Shown here: positions 12,040 through 25,254 of the stretch, one piece after another
How the letters are laid out: every line of letters begins with the position of its first letter
Numbering within the stretch: the stretch's first letter is position 1
From: Chrysomallon squamiferum
Lineage: Eukaryota > Mollusca > Gastropoda > Neomphalida > Peltospiridae
Direction: 5' to 3'
Assembly (NCBI GenBank): GCA_012295275.1
Contig: CM022667.1
Span: 4,064,001 to 4,128,000 of the forward strand
Length of the DNA stretch: 64,000 nt
Notes under the pieces: model-generated
What the model saw: only the letters and a program-made list of their open reading frames with translations
Databases searched by the model: none
What the model was told of the DNA's origin: nothing
Position numbers and translations under genes: made by a program

Positions 12040-12475
12040 TTTATACAGTGTAGAAATATTATTGTTAATTCATTAGAAAGCGTCAGTATAAATTATATTA
12101 TATCGTTTATATACCATTTATAAAACAAACCACAAATAGCAAAGCAATAGTCAAAGATCGTGGAGGGTCTCTTATCAGAAATTCCAAAATACTAAAAGCT
12201 CCTAAATCCATACACAGATATTATTCTATGCATACAATTATGTATATATATATAAATTTATTAAAAGCTTCTTAAAAGAAATTCGTATTTAGACTTAGAC
12301 CCTATTTTCGGGCTATTCCTCATACAGAAAAATCAATACCGAGAACCATATGAACAGAGCTGCACCTCGAAAGACATACATGAATGAATGAATGAAATAG
12401 CCAATCAAAAATTACAGGCAAGCATTAAGACTACTGTGATTGGCTTAAAAAAGCGCAATCCAATGACAAAAAACA
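11789..12475. other. Spacer between PHKB exon 1 and TNF copy a
   Basis: Contains (ATT)n tracts at about 11868-11899 and 12011-12041. 12050-12300 is a diverged relative of the upstream repeats at 22795 and 25255. No gene is seen. Confidence 0.55.
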
Positions 12476-12640
12476 CAGCCAATTAAAACTTACAGGAAGT
12501 ATTACGACTACTGTGATTGGTTAAAACATAATTGGCAAAGCTTCATACCTGATCTGGATCACTGGTTGGATACAAAGATATCGTGTATAAACATTTCATT
12601 AGTGAGACACCGTCTTTAAACAAGCATCAAACAAACAACC
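12476..12640 (+). promoter_or_regulatory. Putative TNF-copy promoter block (copy a)
   Basis: A block conserved upstream of most array copies. It contains a CCAAT-type box (agccaatt), an ETS-like ACAGGAAGT, an inverted CCAAT (gtgattggtt) and, about 60 bp further, gtgtataaacatttc, which may serve as a TATA-like site. Its order is kept in copies a, d, g and h. Function is inferred from position and conservation only. Confidence 0.45.
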
Positions 12641-12687
12641 AGTTCGCAGTTTGAGCATATAAACAAGTTTTCTGTGAGAATAAAGAA

Positions 12688-13119
12688 ATGTATCCTAACA
12701 TCAAAAGTTTGTTACAAAACGAAGAAGGGGAACAGCGTGACTCAGTTCACAGTGGTTCAGGTGGCAGTAACGCGGGCACTGACGGGCCACTCATCAAACC
12801 AAACAGAAAGACAAATTTAGAAGGTTTTGTAAATCCTGTCAGAAAATGTACGCCAAGAAAAAAAAATGTGTTTGAAAAATGTGAGAAAGAAACAGAAACA
12901 GAAAAAGAGAAAAATAAATTCTGGATAAAGGTCATTCTGCTTTTTGCTGTCATCGACATTTTACTGATCATAGCTACAGGTCTGCTTTTCAACCCAAAAC
13001 GTGTGGAGTCACAACGTCAAACCGTTGTGCAATGGGACGACGACGTCTGCATTCCGTGCAAAGATGTTTATCTCACCGACGATGACAATATTAACAACAT
13101 CTACGACATCGTAGCAAAG
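12688..13119 (+). pseudogene. TNF-like ligand copy a, exon 1 only
   Basis: Exon 1 of a TNF-superfamily type II ligand: cytoplasmic tail, a KFWIKVILLFAVIDILLI membrane helix and the stalk with RQTVVQWDDDVCIPCKDVYL. The frame is open to the usual exon end (GCAAAG then gttttt). Relative to the intact copies, 60 nt coding FDVREDGNTCCPGREKNLID are precisely missing, with a GAC microhomology at the join, so the paired stalk cysteines are gone. Exons 2-4 are absent. The sequence 3' of it (13560-13960) already matches the 3' flank of complete copies, which indicates an internal deletion of the rest of the gene. Confidence 0.85.
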
Positions 13120-13137
13120 GTTTTTATTATTATTATT

Positions 13138-13170
<33 letters not shown>

Positions 13171-13326
13171 AAAACAAGATAGTTTATTTATAATAACAAG
13201 TGAAATAAGACACCATTTTCAAATATTAGTATTTAGGCGCAATGGTAACAATCTCAGACGTTTTACGTCATGTATGAACAAATATTTTTATTTTATTTTG
13301 TTATTTATTTATTTATTCCATTTTTT

Positions 13327-13357
<31 letters not shown>

Positions 13358-13967
13358 ATTTATCAAATTAGATTTAATTCCACATACAAAATAAACAAAA
13401 ACTCATTTAATGTCTGTGTGTATGTGTTTTTAATTACGGAAATTACATTAGTCATCATGATGTTTCTAGAACGAACTATTTCTCAAGTTTTGATATCTGC
13501 GTTCTAAAAATACATAGAGCATTTCCCATATTTTAATTATTATTCCGTATAAATGTAGAAGAACATATGTGTCATTCTAAGTCATTGTTATATTTCAGCC
13601 ATTGGAAATTTCAACTACATGGAGTTTCTTGTAACAATTTTAACTGTTTAGACAGTGTTATTTCTGAAAGATATTTATCAGTTTAGACTGTTATTTCTCA
13701 GTGTGACATATTTAACTGTTTAGATAGTGTTATTTCTCAGCGTGACATATTTAACTGTTTAGATATTATTTTATATAAAATAAAGAAATTATTGTTCTCT
13801 CTGATAGGTGCATGTTTTATTTTGACCAGTGAAACTTTCGACTACATGGAGTTGTTTGTAACAGTGCAGACGTCAGTGTTTAGAGACGAAAACAAAAAAG
13901 TTGATTTGACGACGTGAGAATCAGAACATTAAGTCTTTAAAAAAACTCAACTGACTTACTTACTTAC

Positions 13968-14019
<52 letters not shown>

Positions 14020-14675
14020 AAAACTCACATTATTTATAATGATATATATACATATAGACAGACAGATAGATAATTATGGTCTTCGTTGTTTTCTTTTCTT
14101 GATACGTACATTATTTACATTTCCACAGACGGGCAATAGAAAAAGAGAGTCTGAGAGCGTCTGTTGCTAAGAGAACGTCTGTTGCTAGGAGAACGTCTGT
14201 CGCTAGGAGAACGTCTGTCGCTAGGAGAACGTCTGTTGCTAGGAGAACTTGCACCAGAATTAACTAATAACAACAAAGAGTTTATTGTTTTCACTCATTT
14301 TCTACAAACAGCATTTTAAATTTAAATCCAGCAGATACACACATACAATATTATTTCTCACACTTACACATTTAGACACTGTTATTTGTTAGAGATATAT
14401 TTAACTGTTTAGACAGTGTTATTTCTCAGTAATATATTTAACTGTTTAGACAGTGATATTTGTTAGTGATATATTTAATTGTTTAGACAGTTATTTACAA
14501 CTGGGTTTTGAGCTAACAATCGCTATGACCTACACCAGAAACTGAAAGCTTATTTTTAGAAACAATAAAATCAATAAAAAAAATCAGACGGCTTCTCTGA
14601 AACCTTAATCATTATTGATTTTAGAGAAATGCAGATTATTTATTTCTTTATTTCTTTATGTATTTATTTATGCAT

Positions 14676-14710
<35 letters not shown>

Positions 14711-14902
14711 TTTTTCATCAAATATAATTTCCACACTGATGTGTCATCTGTTCTGCGATTCAGCGCGGCTGCCATATGTTACAATTATTATCTTTACAGG
14801 TAATTCCCCGATTTCCAGGGAAAGAAAATTGATTCGACATTCATCAGTTATTCACCAGTTTGTGTATCAAAGTAAGAACTGAGATAAAACAAAAGAAAAG
14901 AA
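13120..14902. other. TNF 3'-flank repeats and upstream region of copy b
   Basis: No gene is seen. It holds a T-run at 13321-13347, a few units of the ~39-bp repeat (13640-13770, variants at 14370-14490), an (AC)n tract at 13973-14016, five 18-bp units at 14151-14246 (GAACGTCTGTTGCTAGGA type) and a TTTA run at 14670-14712. Copy b lacks the CCAAT/ETS block found upstream of the other copies. Confidence 0.6.
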
Positions 14903-15929
14903 ATGGATCATAACGACGTAAGTTTGTTACAAAACAAAGAAGGGAAACAGAGTGACACAGTTCACAATGGTTCAGGTGGCAGTAACACGGGCACTGACGA
15001 GCCACTCATCAAAGCAAACAGAAAGGAAAATTTAGAAGGTTTTGTCAATCCTGTCAGAAAATACCAGCCTGGAGAAAACGTGTGTGAAAAATATGACAAA
15101 GAAAAAGAAACAGAAAAAGAGAAAAATAAATTCTGGATAAAGGTCATTCTGCTTTTTGCTGTCATCGACAGTTTACTGATGATATGCACAGCTCTGCTTT
15201 TCATTCCAAAACGTGTGCAGTCACAACGTCAAACCGTTGTGCAATGGGACGACGACGTCTGCATTCCGTGCAAAGATGTTTATCTCACCGACGATGACAA
15301 AATTGACAACATCTACGACTTCGACGTTCGAGAAGATGGAAATACGTGCTGTCCTGGTCGTGAGAAAAACCTGATCAACATCGTAACAAAGGTTTTTATT
15401 ATTATTATTATTATTTTTTTTAATTATTGGTCTTGTTGTTGTTATTGTTGTATCTATTTATAAATCGGATATTACATGGCTTGTAATATGCTATTTATAG
15501 TACAGGAAGTTCTTAAGCTTTTACGAGAAATCGTGATCTAAAATTAGATATGGAATTTCCCATAACGCTTATGTTTTTCATTTTTACGTGAAGAATAATT
15601 TGTTCAGATAAAGCGCTGTAACAAAAGATGTATCGAGAAACTTTTTAATTTTCACATTCTCATTTTCTATAATAATGATGCGCAAAAAACCCCATAATGA
15701 TCATAATTATTAATATTACATATATATTCTTTTTTTTCGATTTTTGCTTGGTGTTTTTACTTTTTTTGTAATTTGATAAGCATTACTGAAACAAATATAA
15801 CTGTTAATAATCGAAGTTCATTAAATTGTGATATCTCCCTTAATAAGCAAGACAATAGAATGGATTCCTCCACTGAATTAAAAGATTAACTGTAATGACT
15901 GCTAAGGAAAAAATAAAAAAATAAAAATG

Positions 15930-16740
15930 ATACTACTACTGCTAATACTACTACTGATACTACTACTAATACACTGCAACTACTGATACTACTACTACTA
16001 ATACACTGCAACTACTGATACTACTACTACTAATACACTGCAACTACTGGTACTACTACTACTGTTACTACTACTAATAATACACTGCAACTACTGATAC
16101 TACTACTAATACACTGCAACTACTGATACTACTACTACTAATACACTGCAACTACTACTACTAATACACTGCAACTACTGGTACTACTACTAATAATACA
16201 CTGCAACTACTGTTACTACTACTACTGCTACTGCTAATACTACTACTGATACTACTACTACTGATACACTGCAACTACTGGTACTACTACTACTGTTACT
16301 ACTACTACTACTACTGCTAATACTACTACTAATACTACTACTGATACTACTACTAATAATACACTGCAACTACTGGTACTACTACTACTGTTACTACTAC
16401 TACTACTGCTACTGCTAATACAACTACTGGTACTACTACTAATAATACACTGCAACTACTGGTACTACTACTACTGTTACTACTACTACTACTGCTATAA
16501 TATTAATTTCTCTAGTAATACTACCACAACTACTACTGCTACTAATATTACTGTTAATACTTATTAGCATTACCGTTATTGATATTATTAATGCTACTTC
16601 CACTTGCTACTTCTAAAATTACTACTAGCAGTACTGATACTGATACTGCTGCTATTACACCAATACTACTACTGCTGCTGCTACTACTACTACTATTACT
16701 ACTTGTATTATTATTATTACTGTTACTACCAAATCCGAAT
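15930..16740. repeat. ACT-rich minisatellite in intron 1 of copy b
   Basis: Irregular ACT/AAT triplet repeats with longer-period units of the form 'aatacactgcaactactg'. Similar ACT-type arrays sit at the same place in intron 1 of copies f (28190-29290) and j (43200-43930), so the seed predates the duplications. Confidence 0.8.
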
Positions 16741-17205
16741 AAAGCAACAGAATTTAAAAAATAAATCTGTAAACAAAGAATAAATCAATGTATGAAATAA
16801 AAATAAGTATGAATGATATGTATGTATGTATGTATATATGTATGATCTTATATATCTGATCTTATATATCGACCAAAATATGTTGATTGTTTTGTACAAT
16901 TCTATTTATTCGCAGTTTGCAGAAAAACAGTTCCAGCAAAACAGAGCCAACAGTGAGTACTATATCATTCTTAATATAAAATATTCTTAATAAGTTTCAA
17001 ACTAAAAACTGACATTTGTGACACATACACACACACACACACTGACATACACACATACACATTCACACATATATACATACTCAAATACATACACATCTAA
17101 TATAAATTCCTAGAAAAATCAAAAATCACATCTGTCTCCATTTCTCTCTGCCCCTGTCCGACTGCATGTGTTGCTTAATACATGTGAACACACAGACACA
17201 CACAG

Positions 17206-17291
<86 letters not shown>

Positions 17292-17631
17292 TGTCATGTT
17301 ATTTAGATCTTGAATTACGTTTTAATGGAGAAAATGACTGCTCAGCATACCTACGCTAAATTGTCGGAGTGAGTTCAGGTGAGGTCAAAGTGTAGTATAA
17401 TTTTTAAATGACAGATTTGTTCATTATGTTACCATATTAGCTATTTATTGTAATATAAATATAATACTACTACTAATAACAATAACAAAATACTAATACT
17501 ACTACTAATAATAATAACAATAAATCTAATAATAACAAAAATACCATATTAACAATGATAATAATAATAATTTATTGGTCTGTTTATTAGATTGTCTAAT
17601 TTTTATGTGGATGTTTAAATGTGTATGACAC

Positions 17632-17766
<135 letters not shown>

Positions 17767-18326
17767 TTTGCTAAACAATTAATTATTATGCAGAACAAAA
17801 TATACTCCATTGGAAGCAAGCCTCTTCGTTCATTGGGAAGAGTATGACGTACAAAGATGGCCGCATTCAAGTAAAAACTCCTGGGACGTGTTTTATTTAC
17901 GCTCATCTTGTTTTCAAGACCAAACAGACACAAGAAGACGAAATTTTTACTCATTCCATCTGGCTTAGGAATGGCGAGAACCACGAAGAGAAATTACTCG
18001 AACTTTTCCACTCTCAGTGTAAGGTGACGTCATCAGTTGTACCAGCAGCCTTTACTCCCACTCACCAAGGCTTGTTTGAACTGAAAGCTGGCGACAGTAT
18101 TGAACTGCGTGCAGAACATAGAAAAAGCTTGAAAAGAACAACAACAAAAACAACTTTGGAATTTATTGCTTTCAGTAATTTTCAAGTGGAGATTAATATC
18201 GATATTTAGATATACTTATCTGTGTTTGTTTATTTTAGAAAATTCGTGCTAACTTCCCTATTAAACTGTGCAATACAATTTAGTTTATACCTACTTGCAC
18301 AATTCGGTGGTTTTTTAAAATATCGT

Positions 18327-18793
18327 TAACATATTTATTATTTACCTATATAGCTTACTTTAATACCACCTAACATCTTGTAATTAACCTGCATGTATCA
18401 TTAATGTAAGTAAATATCGGTAACATATTTATTATTTACCTATATAGCTTACTTTAATACCATCTAACATCTTGTAATTAACCTGCATGTATCATTAATG
18501 TAAGTAAATATCGGTAACATATTTATTATTTACCTATATAGCTTACTTTAATACCACCTAACATCTTGTAATTAACCTGCATGTATCATTAATGTAAGTA
18601 AATATCGGTAACATATTTATTATTTAACTATATAGCTTACTTTAATACCATCTAACATCTTGTAATTAACCTGCATGTATCATTAATGTAAGTAAATATC
18701 GGTAACATATTTATTATTTACCTATATAGCTTACTTTAATACCACCTAACATCTTGTAATTAACCTGCATGTATCATTAACGTAAGTAAATAT
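18327..18793. repeat. 94-bp tandem repeat, five units
   Basis: Units begin at 18327, 18421, 18515, 18609 and 18703 and differ by only a few bases (for example accacc/accatc). Each contains taacatatttattattta and aacctgcatgtatcatta stretches. Noncoding, and near-identical, so recently amplified. Confidence 0.93.
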
Positions 18794-18794
18794 G

Positions 18795-19017
18795 TTACCC
18801 ATTCATTTCTGCAAACAGAACCTCTCTTTGGTCTCATTTCAAAACCACCCCAATCTTAAATAAATATATCGTGGACTATCATGAAATTAGCAGAGCAAAT
18901 TCCTTTTGTCTTTCGCTAATGATTGTTAATTGCTAAGCGATTACTTTAATAAGACTACTGCTAACTATATTTAAATAACACATACTGTTAGGAATATTTG
19001 CAGAAATGAATGGGTAA
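18795..19017. mobile_element. Foldback or MITE-like element with 21-bp TIRs
   Basis: 18795-18815 and 18997-19017 are perfect inverted repeats (TTACCCATTCATTTCTGCAA type). The 223-bp interval has no coding sequence. It directly abuts the 94-bp array. No clear target-site duplication was identified. Confidence 0.6.
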
Positions 19018-19424
19018 TACACAGAGGACAAGACAAACTGAAGGAAACTGTGGGACTGAGGAGTTGTCGGTCATTGTCAGGCAGCTATGTTGGTAACTGT
19101 ATTTTGCTTTATCTTTGTTTAATTTCAAAGCAGGGACAAATTTGTATCCTGTTTCTGTATGCTCTGTTTGATATGTTGATCAATGCTATGTAACCTGTAT
19201 ATGCTCCATAGAGAGTTTAAGTTATGTGTATTTCTGTTATGGAAAATTAAAGAATTAGGAATTATAGTATTTCATTTAATGCCAGTTCCCACTTCAATAA
19301 TTAAGTAAATAAATGGCAATCCTATAAATCTATAAATCAATCACTCAATCAATCTATCTATCAATAAATGAGTGAATGAGTGAATGAATAAATAAGTAAG
19401 TAAATAAATAAAGGTAAGTAAATA

Positions 19425-21686
19425 AATGAATCTTGGGCCAAGTAGAAGTCACTCAGCTCAAACAAGAGTGGATAACACAATATTGTCTTACCACAGGCCC
19501 AGAAGATCTGAAACAACATCATCAACAACAACAACATTAATAACATAATATATTATTAACCAATAATAGTTTAAAAATAATAATAATAGTGGTACATCTG
19601 AAACATCATCATTGACAACAACAAATTAATAATAATAAATTAATCAATAATAGTTTTTTTTGTAAATAATAGTGGTAGATCTGAAACAACATCATCAACA
19701 ACAAGAACATTAATAATAATATATTAATCAATAATAGTTTTTTTCATAAATAATGGTTGTATATCAGTTTTGGAGGTAGTGGTAATGGTAATAGTAATAT
19801 TAGTAGTAATAACAGAAATATTAGTTGTTATAGAGGTAAAGTAATAGAAGCAGTATTGGTATTAAAGGTTGAAACAATACTAGTTCTAGTAGTAGTAATT
19901 ATAGTAACTGATAGTGGCAGTAATAGAATAGTAGAGTAGTAGTAGTAGTAGATTAGTAGGGGTAGTAGTAATTGAAGTAGTTTAGTAGAAGTAACACACA
20001 TAAAAACACACACACAAAAACACCACTAACTAAATATTTAATTATTAAAAAATAAAGTTTTTTCAAAAAAAAAAAATAAGATTTAAAATGAATAGAACAA
20101 AAATCATAAATATTTATCTTTTTTTGATTGCTACAATTATTAGTTAACTTTTGTTTTGCTAGAAGGTAAGTAAGCAAAAACTAATTAGCCAGTAAATATT
20201 TATTAGTTCATTTCATATACTGCTATATCATCAACCTGTTTGATTGCTCATTTTAAAATGGCAACCATGTCACTTCTGCAAGAATATTCTTTATTTAGAT
20301 TTAACTTTCTGCTTACTTTAGAGTTGGACTCTCGAGGTAAAATGCTCTCAAAGATTGTCCTGTTTCGATTATGAGCGTCCACATCAACATAGATCACTGA
20401 CCAGGCAGCACCCTGCTCACCAAACAGATTAGCTCCATTGATAGCCTCTAGAGCTGCTTTTGCCATTCCAATAGAACTGAAACACAAGAAAAATAAAATA
20501 AAATCACTGATAGCCTCTAGAGCTGCTTTTGCAATAGAACTGAAACACAAGAAAAATAAAATAAAATCATTGATAGCCTCTAGAGCTGCTTTTGCAATAG
20601 AACTGAAACACAAGAAAAATAAAATAAAATCATTAATAGCCTCTAGAGCTGCCTATGCAATAGAACTGAATGTCACAGAATTCAGACTGCGTAACCAAAT
20701 TTGTTACTTCAGAGATCTGCTCCTTTTATTTTTAAGCGATGGAATTGAAATTGCAAAACTTCAATTGTTACTACAATCACATCCGCTCTTTTTATTGTTT
20801 CCGCTAATTTTTCAATGCATGGTTTTGTTATAAAGAGGCTAGCATTTTGGTAATTAAAAAGAGCAGAACAAAGTTAGAGCAGTAAGCGAGAGTGAAGGAA
20901 ACGGTCAAGACGAGAATTCAGTCAGGTGAGGAAAACCAATGTCTTTGAACGACGTTGTCTTCACAGATAAGTATGGTAAGTAGTTGTCTATTGGGTGTAA
21001 TGTGCAATTAACCGGTGTCAGTAACATTTATTATACCTAATGTTTTTTAGATTTTAATCGATCCTCCTGCAGATTCTTATTTTGTCTTGGTTCCCCATAT
21101 AACCTTTCTCGTATCATTAATCAAATTTACTTAAACATATGTTTTAGGATTGTATAATGTATTATTATCAAGTCACCTGTTTATCATAATTAAAGAATTA
21201 TCGTAAAACTTTAACTTTTGTTGTGTTTATTTCTCTAGTGGATAGATAGACTTACTGATTGATATAGATTGCTGTCAATTTAGCATTTATATTCCTTGTT
21301 CGGTGGCCATTAAAGCACCTTCCTATCTTATCCTAGGTTGAGCCTTAATAAAACATACAAGCTGTTTAAAGGTGTGAGTCCTGTGACAATTGCAGATTCA
21401 GTTCTCTTTGATGGAAATCTCCCATTCCAAACCAAAAGCAATCTCTGATGTGTTGTCTGCTCTTCCACATGATGGAAACAGACCAACTTCCCCAAGAGGA
21501 CAACTCTGATATTGTAGAATCTGACATTTTACTGAATGATAAATAAAAGAGATTAATAAATTAAAAAATATATATTAAATAAATAAATAATAAAATATAA
21601 ACAAATAATAAAATAAAATAAAATAAATATAAAATATAAATATATTCATTTTAAAAATATACAAATAATAAATTAATAGTTAATGA

Positions 21687-21731
<45 letters not shown>

Positions 21732-22103
21732 TTATTTGTTATAAGTATGCTAACAATTTTTTGCCTTTCTAAGTTCAACTGAATGTTTACATCACAATAG
21801 TCACTAGGTATTATTCTATTATCATTATGAAGTAAAACAGAAATCGTAATTAATATTGTCATTATCTTTTGTAAGTTATCAGCTGAAATTGTCGGGGTAA
21901 CTTTAGCATATATTTTAGGCTGTATTTTATTCCTCGTATGCGTTTCCAGTATAAATGAGTAATAAAGACTTACACACAAAATAAAAGTTGTCTAGTCTTT
22001 TGGCAACTTGTTCGGGGTAGGTCGAATCCTCATCAGTGGATCCTGTAAAGACACTGCTTCCGAGTCGGTTATCGATCCTGAACGCTAAGCCATTGTTACT
22101 CAT
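19425..22103 (-). pseudogene. PHKB: PHKB fragment, copy 2
   Basis: A second broken PHKB copy. Exon 1 is intact at 22103-21974 (one residue change from copy 1, donor gtaagt). Exon 2 starts at its acceptor near 21533 but has a 9-nt insertion after CPLG and ends abruptly after ATTGCTT, joining repeat sequence also seen near 6970. Exons 3-6 are missing. Exon 7 is complete at 20476-20317 ([20 protein letters not shown], then [25 protein letters not shown], donor gtaagc). A much later exon piece at 19507-19425 reads GKTILCYPLLFELSDFYLAQ, which matches PHKB several hundred residues further on. It runs into a TTTA-type repeat without a donor. The exon set cannot make a protein. It complements copy 1, so both derive from a fuller gene. 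Confidence 0.88.
20436..20665. repeat. Four tandem copies of the PHKB exon 7 acceptor (copy 2)
   Basis: The same ~60-bp acceptor-plus-exon-start unit as at 6294-6545. Here three of the four units lack the 6 nt coding for the Gly-Met pair of SIGMAK. The shared array shows it formed before the PHKB fragments were duplicated. Confidence 0.85.
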
Positions 22104-22303
22104 GGTTATAATCACAATCCCACCATTTAGTTAGATATCAAAGTTAAATGAATCTGAATTCATAACTGTGGTATCAAAGACTAAGTTTTTACATCGACAT
22201 TTGTTTTTGATTACTCCAGAGTTATCTGTCTTGAAAGCCTTGACCTTCCTTCTTCAATCATTTTCAAGTCAAATTATTATTATTTTTGTTTTAATTATTT
22301 ATT

Positions 22304-22399
<96 letters not shown>

Positions 22400-22794
22400 C
22401 CTGTGATTGGAAAATACACTATATTTTAACCCTGTTTAATATATTTTTATTTCTCAGAAAAAAAAAAAAAAAAAAAAAAAGTATAAAAATACAAAAATAC
22501 AAAATACAAAAATAGAAAAAAAAGAAGAAAAAAAGAGAAGATTACAAACATACAAACATACAAAATCCATAACAAATATACATATATACATAAGCAAAGT
22601 AATTACACAAACTGAACATTCACATCTTTGGAACTGTCCTCTGACGTTTATTTATTTATTTATTTATTCATATTCTCAGGCTATGGTATGACATGAAGTG
22701 AAATTGGTACGTTAACATTACTTCACCTATCATTAGCCTTTTATTGTTCAAGCCCATTATGACGCGTAAAACGTAAATTATTATTATTATTATT

Positions 22795-23335
22795 ATTTGT
22801 CTATATCCCATATATAAAAATACGATAGTCAAAGATCGTACCGGTGGAGGATCCCTTATTCGAAATACCAGAATCCTAAAAGCTCCCAAATCCAATACAC
22901 AGACTTTATTTTATGCATAAAGTTATTAAAAGCTATTGAAAAGAAATTCGTATTCAGAGTCTAGTCAAGTCAAAAAAATTAACGTGCTAATCAGAGAAAG
23001 CTGTTGTGAAGCACGTCTACGACGGGCACGTTTTCTGACAGGTCAGTGGGCGTGTCCGTCGCAGACGTATTCAGACTCGGGTTATTTCCTTGTATAGCAA
23101 AACCCGAAACATGGGACAGTCCCAAGCTGCTCGACAAACTTGTTTATCCACGTGAATGAGTGAAATAGCCAATTAAAATTACAGGCAGCGTTAAGACTCC
23201 TGTGATTGGTCAAAAATACCTGGCAACGCGCCATATCTGAACAGTGTATGACATGTCACTAGAGAACATCAGACGACAGTTCGCAGTTTGTGTGTCTAAG
23301 CGATATACAAGTTTTCTGTGATTTAAAAAAAAAAA
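22795..23335. repeat. Direct repeat of ~530 bp upstream of TNF copies c and e (unit 1)
   Basis: Nearly identical to 25255-25785. Both begin at an (ATT)n tract, contain cgatagtcaaagatcgtacc and the cgtgtccgtcgcagacgtatt stretch, and end at the start of a decayed TNF exon 1. A more diverged relative lies at 12050-12500. Confidence 0.88.
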
Positions 23336-23348
23336 AAAAAAAAAAATC

Positions 23349-24000
23349 ATGGAAAAAGAGGCAAATAAATTCTGGATAAAGGTCATCGACATTTTACTGA
23401 TGATATGCACAGCTCTGCTTTTCATTCCAAAACTTGTGGAGTCACAACGTCAAACCGTTGTACAATGAATGGAACGATGACGTCTGCATTCCGTGCAAAG
23501 ATAATTTCTCTCATCGACGATGACAAAATTGACAATATCTACGACTTCGACTTGAACAAAACCTGAACGACATCGTAAGAAAGGTTATTATTATTATTGT
23601 TGTTGTTGTTGTTGTTAAAACAAGAAATTACATCAGTCGTCATGAGCTCTCTAGAACAGAAAAGCTATGTTCTAAAAATACATATAGGACTTTCCGGGGG
23701 TTTTTTGTGGTTTTTTTTAATGTGTTATTATAGAAGAATATATGTCAAATAACCCCTCCTGCCCCAAAAAGTAAATGTTTAACCTCACCATCTTCAATTT
23801 GGTACGTGTCTGGGTTTGACATAGAAATTCTGTTTATTCGCAGTTTGCAGAAAAACAGCACTAACATAGCATAGCTATATATACTGTATATACCTACATA
23901 ATATCATATGTTACATTTTTCAGATTCTGAATTACGTTTTACTGGGGAGAATGACCGCTCAGCACATTTACGCAAAACTGACTGAAAGTTTATTCTGAGA
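23349..24000 (+). pseudogene. TNF-like ligand remnant c
   Basis: A decayed copy. 23349-23580 keeps NKFWIKV and part of the membrane helix, then ESQRQTVVQ followed by an in-frame TGA, and a battered stalk. A partial exon 2 (TTTGCAGAAAAACAGCAC) lies near 23846 and an exon 3 remnant near 23931 (SELRFTGENDRSAHLRKTD) ends in TGA. No THD exon follows. Older and more degraded than copies a and d. Confidence 0.8.
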
Positions 24001-24299
24001 AACAGTAAAATCGATAAAAATATGACGGCTTCTTTGAAACTTTACTTATTACTGTTTTCGAAGAAATGCAGATTATTTATTTATTTATTTATTTGTTTAT
24101 TTATTTATTTTTATTTAATATGATTCCCACACTGAGTGGTCGCGAGTTCTAACTCAGCGTCACTCAGCACGTGACAATCTTTTATATCACAGGTAAATCT
24201 TCAAACGGGGTTGCAGGAAAAATAAAAATAGAAATTAGTAAAGTTTCTTTTATGCGCCTCCATTCTGGAAGTGACGAAACGCAAAATGAACAGCCATAG

Positions 24300-24460
24300 T
24301 TGCGAAGTTCCAATGACAAAACACAGCCAATGAAAAAGTACAGGAAGTATTACGACTACTGTGATTGGTTAAAACATAATTGGCAAAGCTTCATACCTGA
24401 TCTGGATCACTTGTTGGATACGACGATATCGTGTATAGACATTTCATTAGTGAGACACCG
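24300..24460 (+). promoter_or_regulatory. Putative TNF-copy promoter block (copy d)
   Basis: The same order as upstream of copy a: agccaatg, acaggaagt, gtgattggtt and, further on, gtgtatagacatttc. It sits 80-230 bp upstream of the copy d ATG, which suggests that d was a complete gene when duplicated. Confidence 0.45.
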
Positions 24461-24535
24461 TCTTAAAACAAACATCAAACGAACAACCAGTTCGCAGTTT
24501 GAGTATCTAAACAAGTTTTCTGTGAGAATAAAGAA

Positions 24536-24867
24536 ATGTATCCTAACATCGAAAATTTGTTACAAAACAAAGAAGGGGAACAGAGTGACACAGTTCACAG
24601 TGGTTCAGGTGGCAGTAACCCGGGCACTGACGAGCCACTCATCAAAGCAAACGGAAAGGAAAATTTAGAATGTTTTGTAAATCCTGACACAAAATGTGCG
24701 CCAGGAGAAAATGTGTTTGAAAAATGTGACAAAGAAAAAGAAACAGAAAAGATGTTTATCTCACCGACGATGACAAAATTGACAACATCTACGACTTCGA
24801 CGTTCGAGAAGATGGAAATACGTGCTGTCCTGGTCGTGAGAAAAACCTGATCGACATCGTAACAAAG
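24536..24867 (+). pseudogene. TNF-like ligand copy d, exon 1 without membrane helix
   Basis: The ATG is at 24536 and the cytoplasmic tail is open (YPNIENLLQNKEGEQ, DEPLIKANGKENLECFVNP). After KEKETEK the sequence jumps straight to the ATGTTTATCTCACC part of the stalk: the segment coding the membrane helix and the CIPC motif is deleted at an aaag/aaag microhomology. The join is out of frame, so the normal stalk frame is lost, although its DNA continues unbroken to the usual exon end at 24867. No exons 2-4 follow before the next repeat unit. Confidence 0.85.
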
Positions 24868-24905
24868 GTTTTTATTTTTATTTTTATTATTATTATTATT
24901 ATTAT

Positions 24906-24941
<36 letters not shown>

Positions 24942-25254
24942 ATGGTGGTGGTGGTGGTAGCAGCAGTAGTAGTATTGTTGTTGTTGTTGTTGTTAATGGT
25001 TTATAAATCGGGTATTATATGGGTTTACAAATGCTATTTTTAGCAAAGGAAGTTATTTAAGTTTTTATTTGAGAATTGAGTGATGTAAAATTAAATATGG
25101 GATTTTCAAAATGTTTATTTCTAATTACATTTGAGGAAGAACAACTTATTTTGATAATAAATGTTTCACGATACCTTTTAATATTCACATTCTGGTTTTC
25201 TGTAATAATGATGCACAAAAAATATATTTTTTATTAGTAATTTTTTTATTATTA

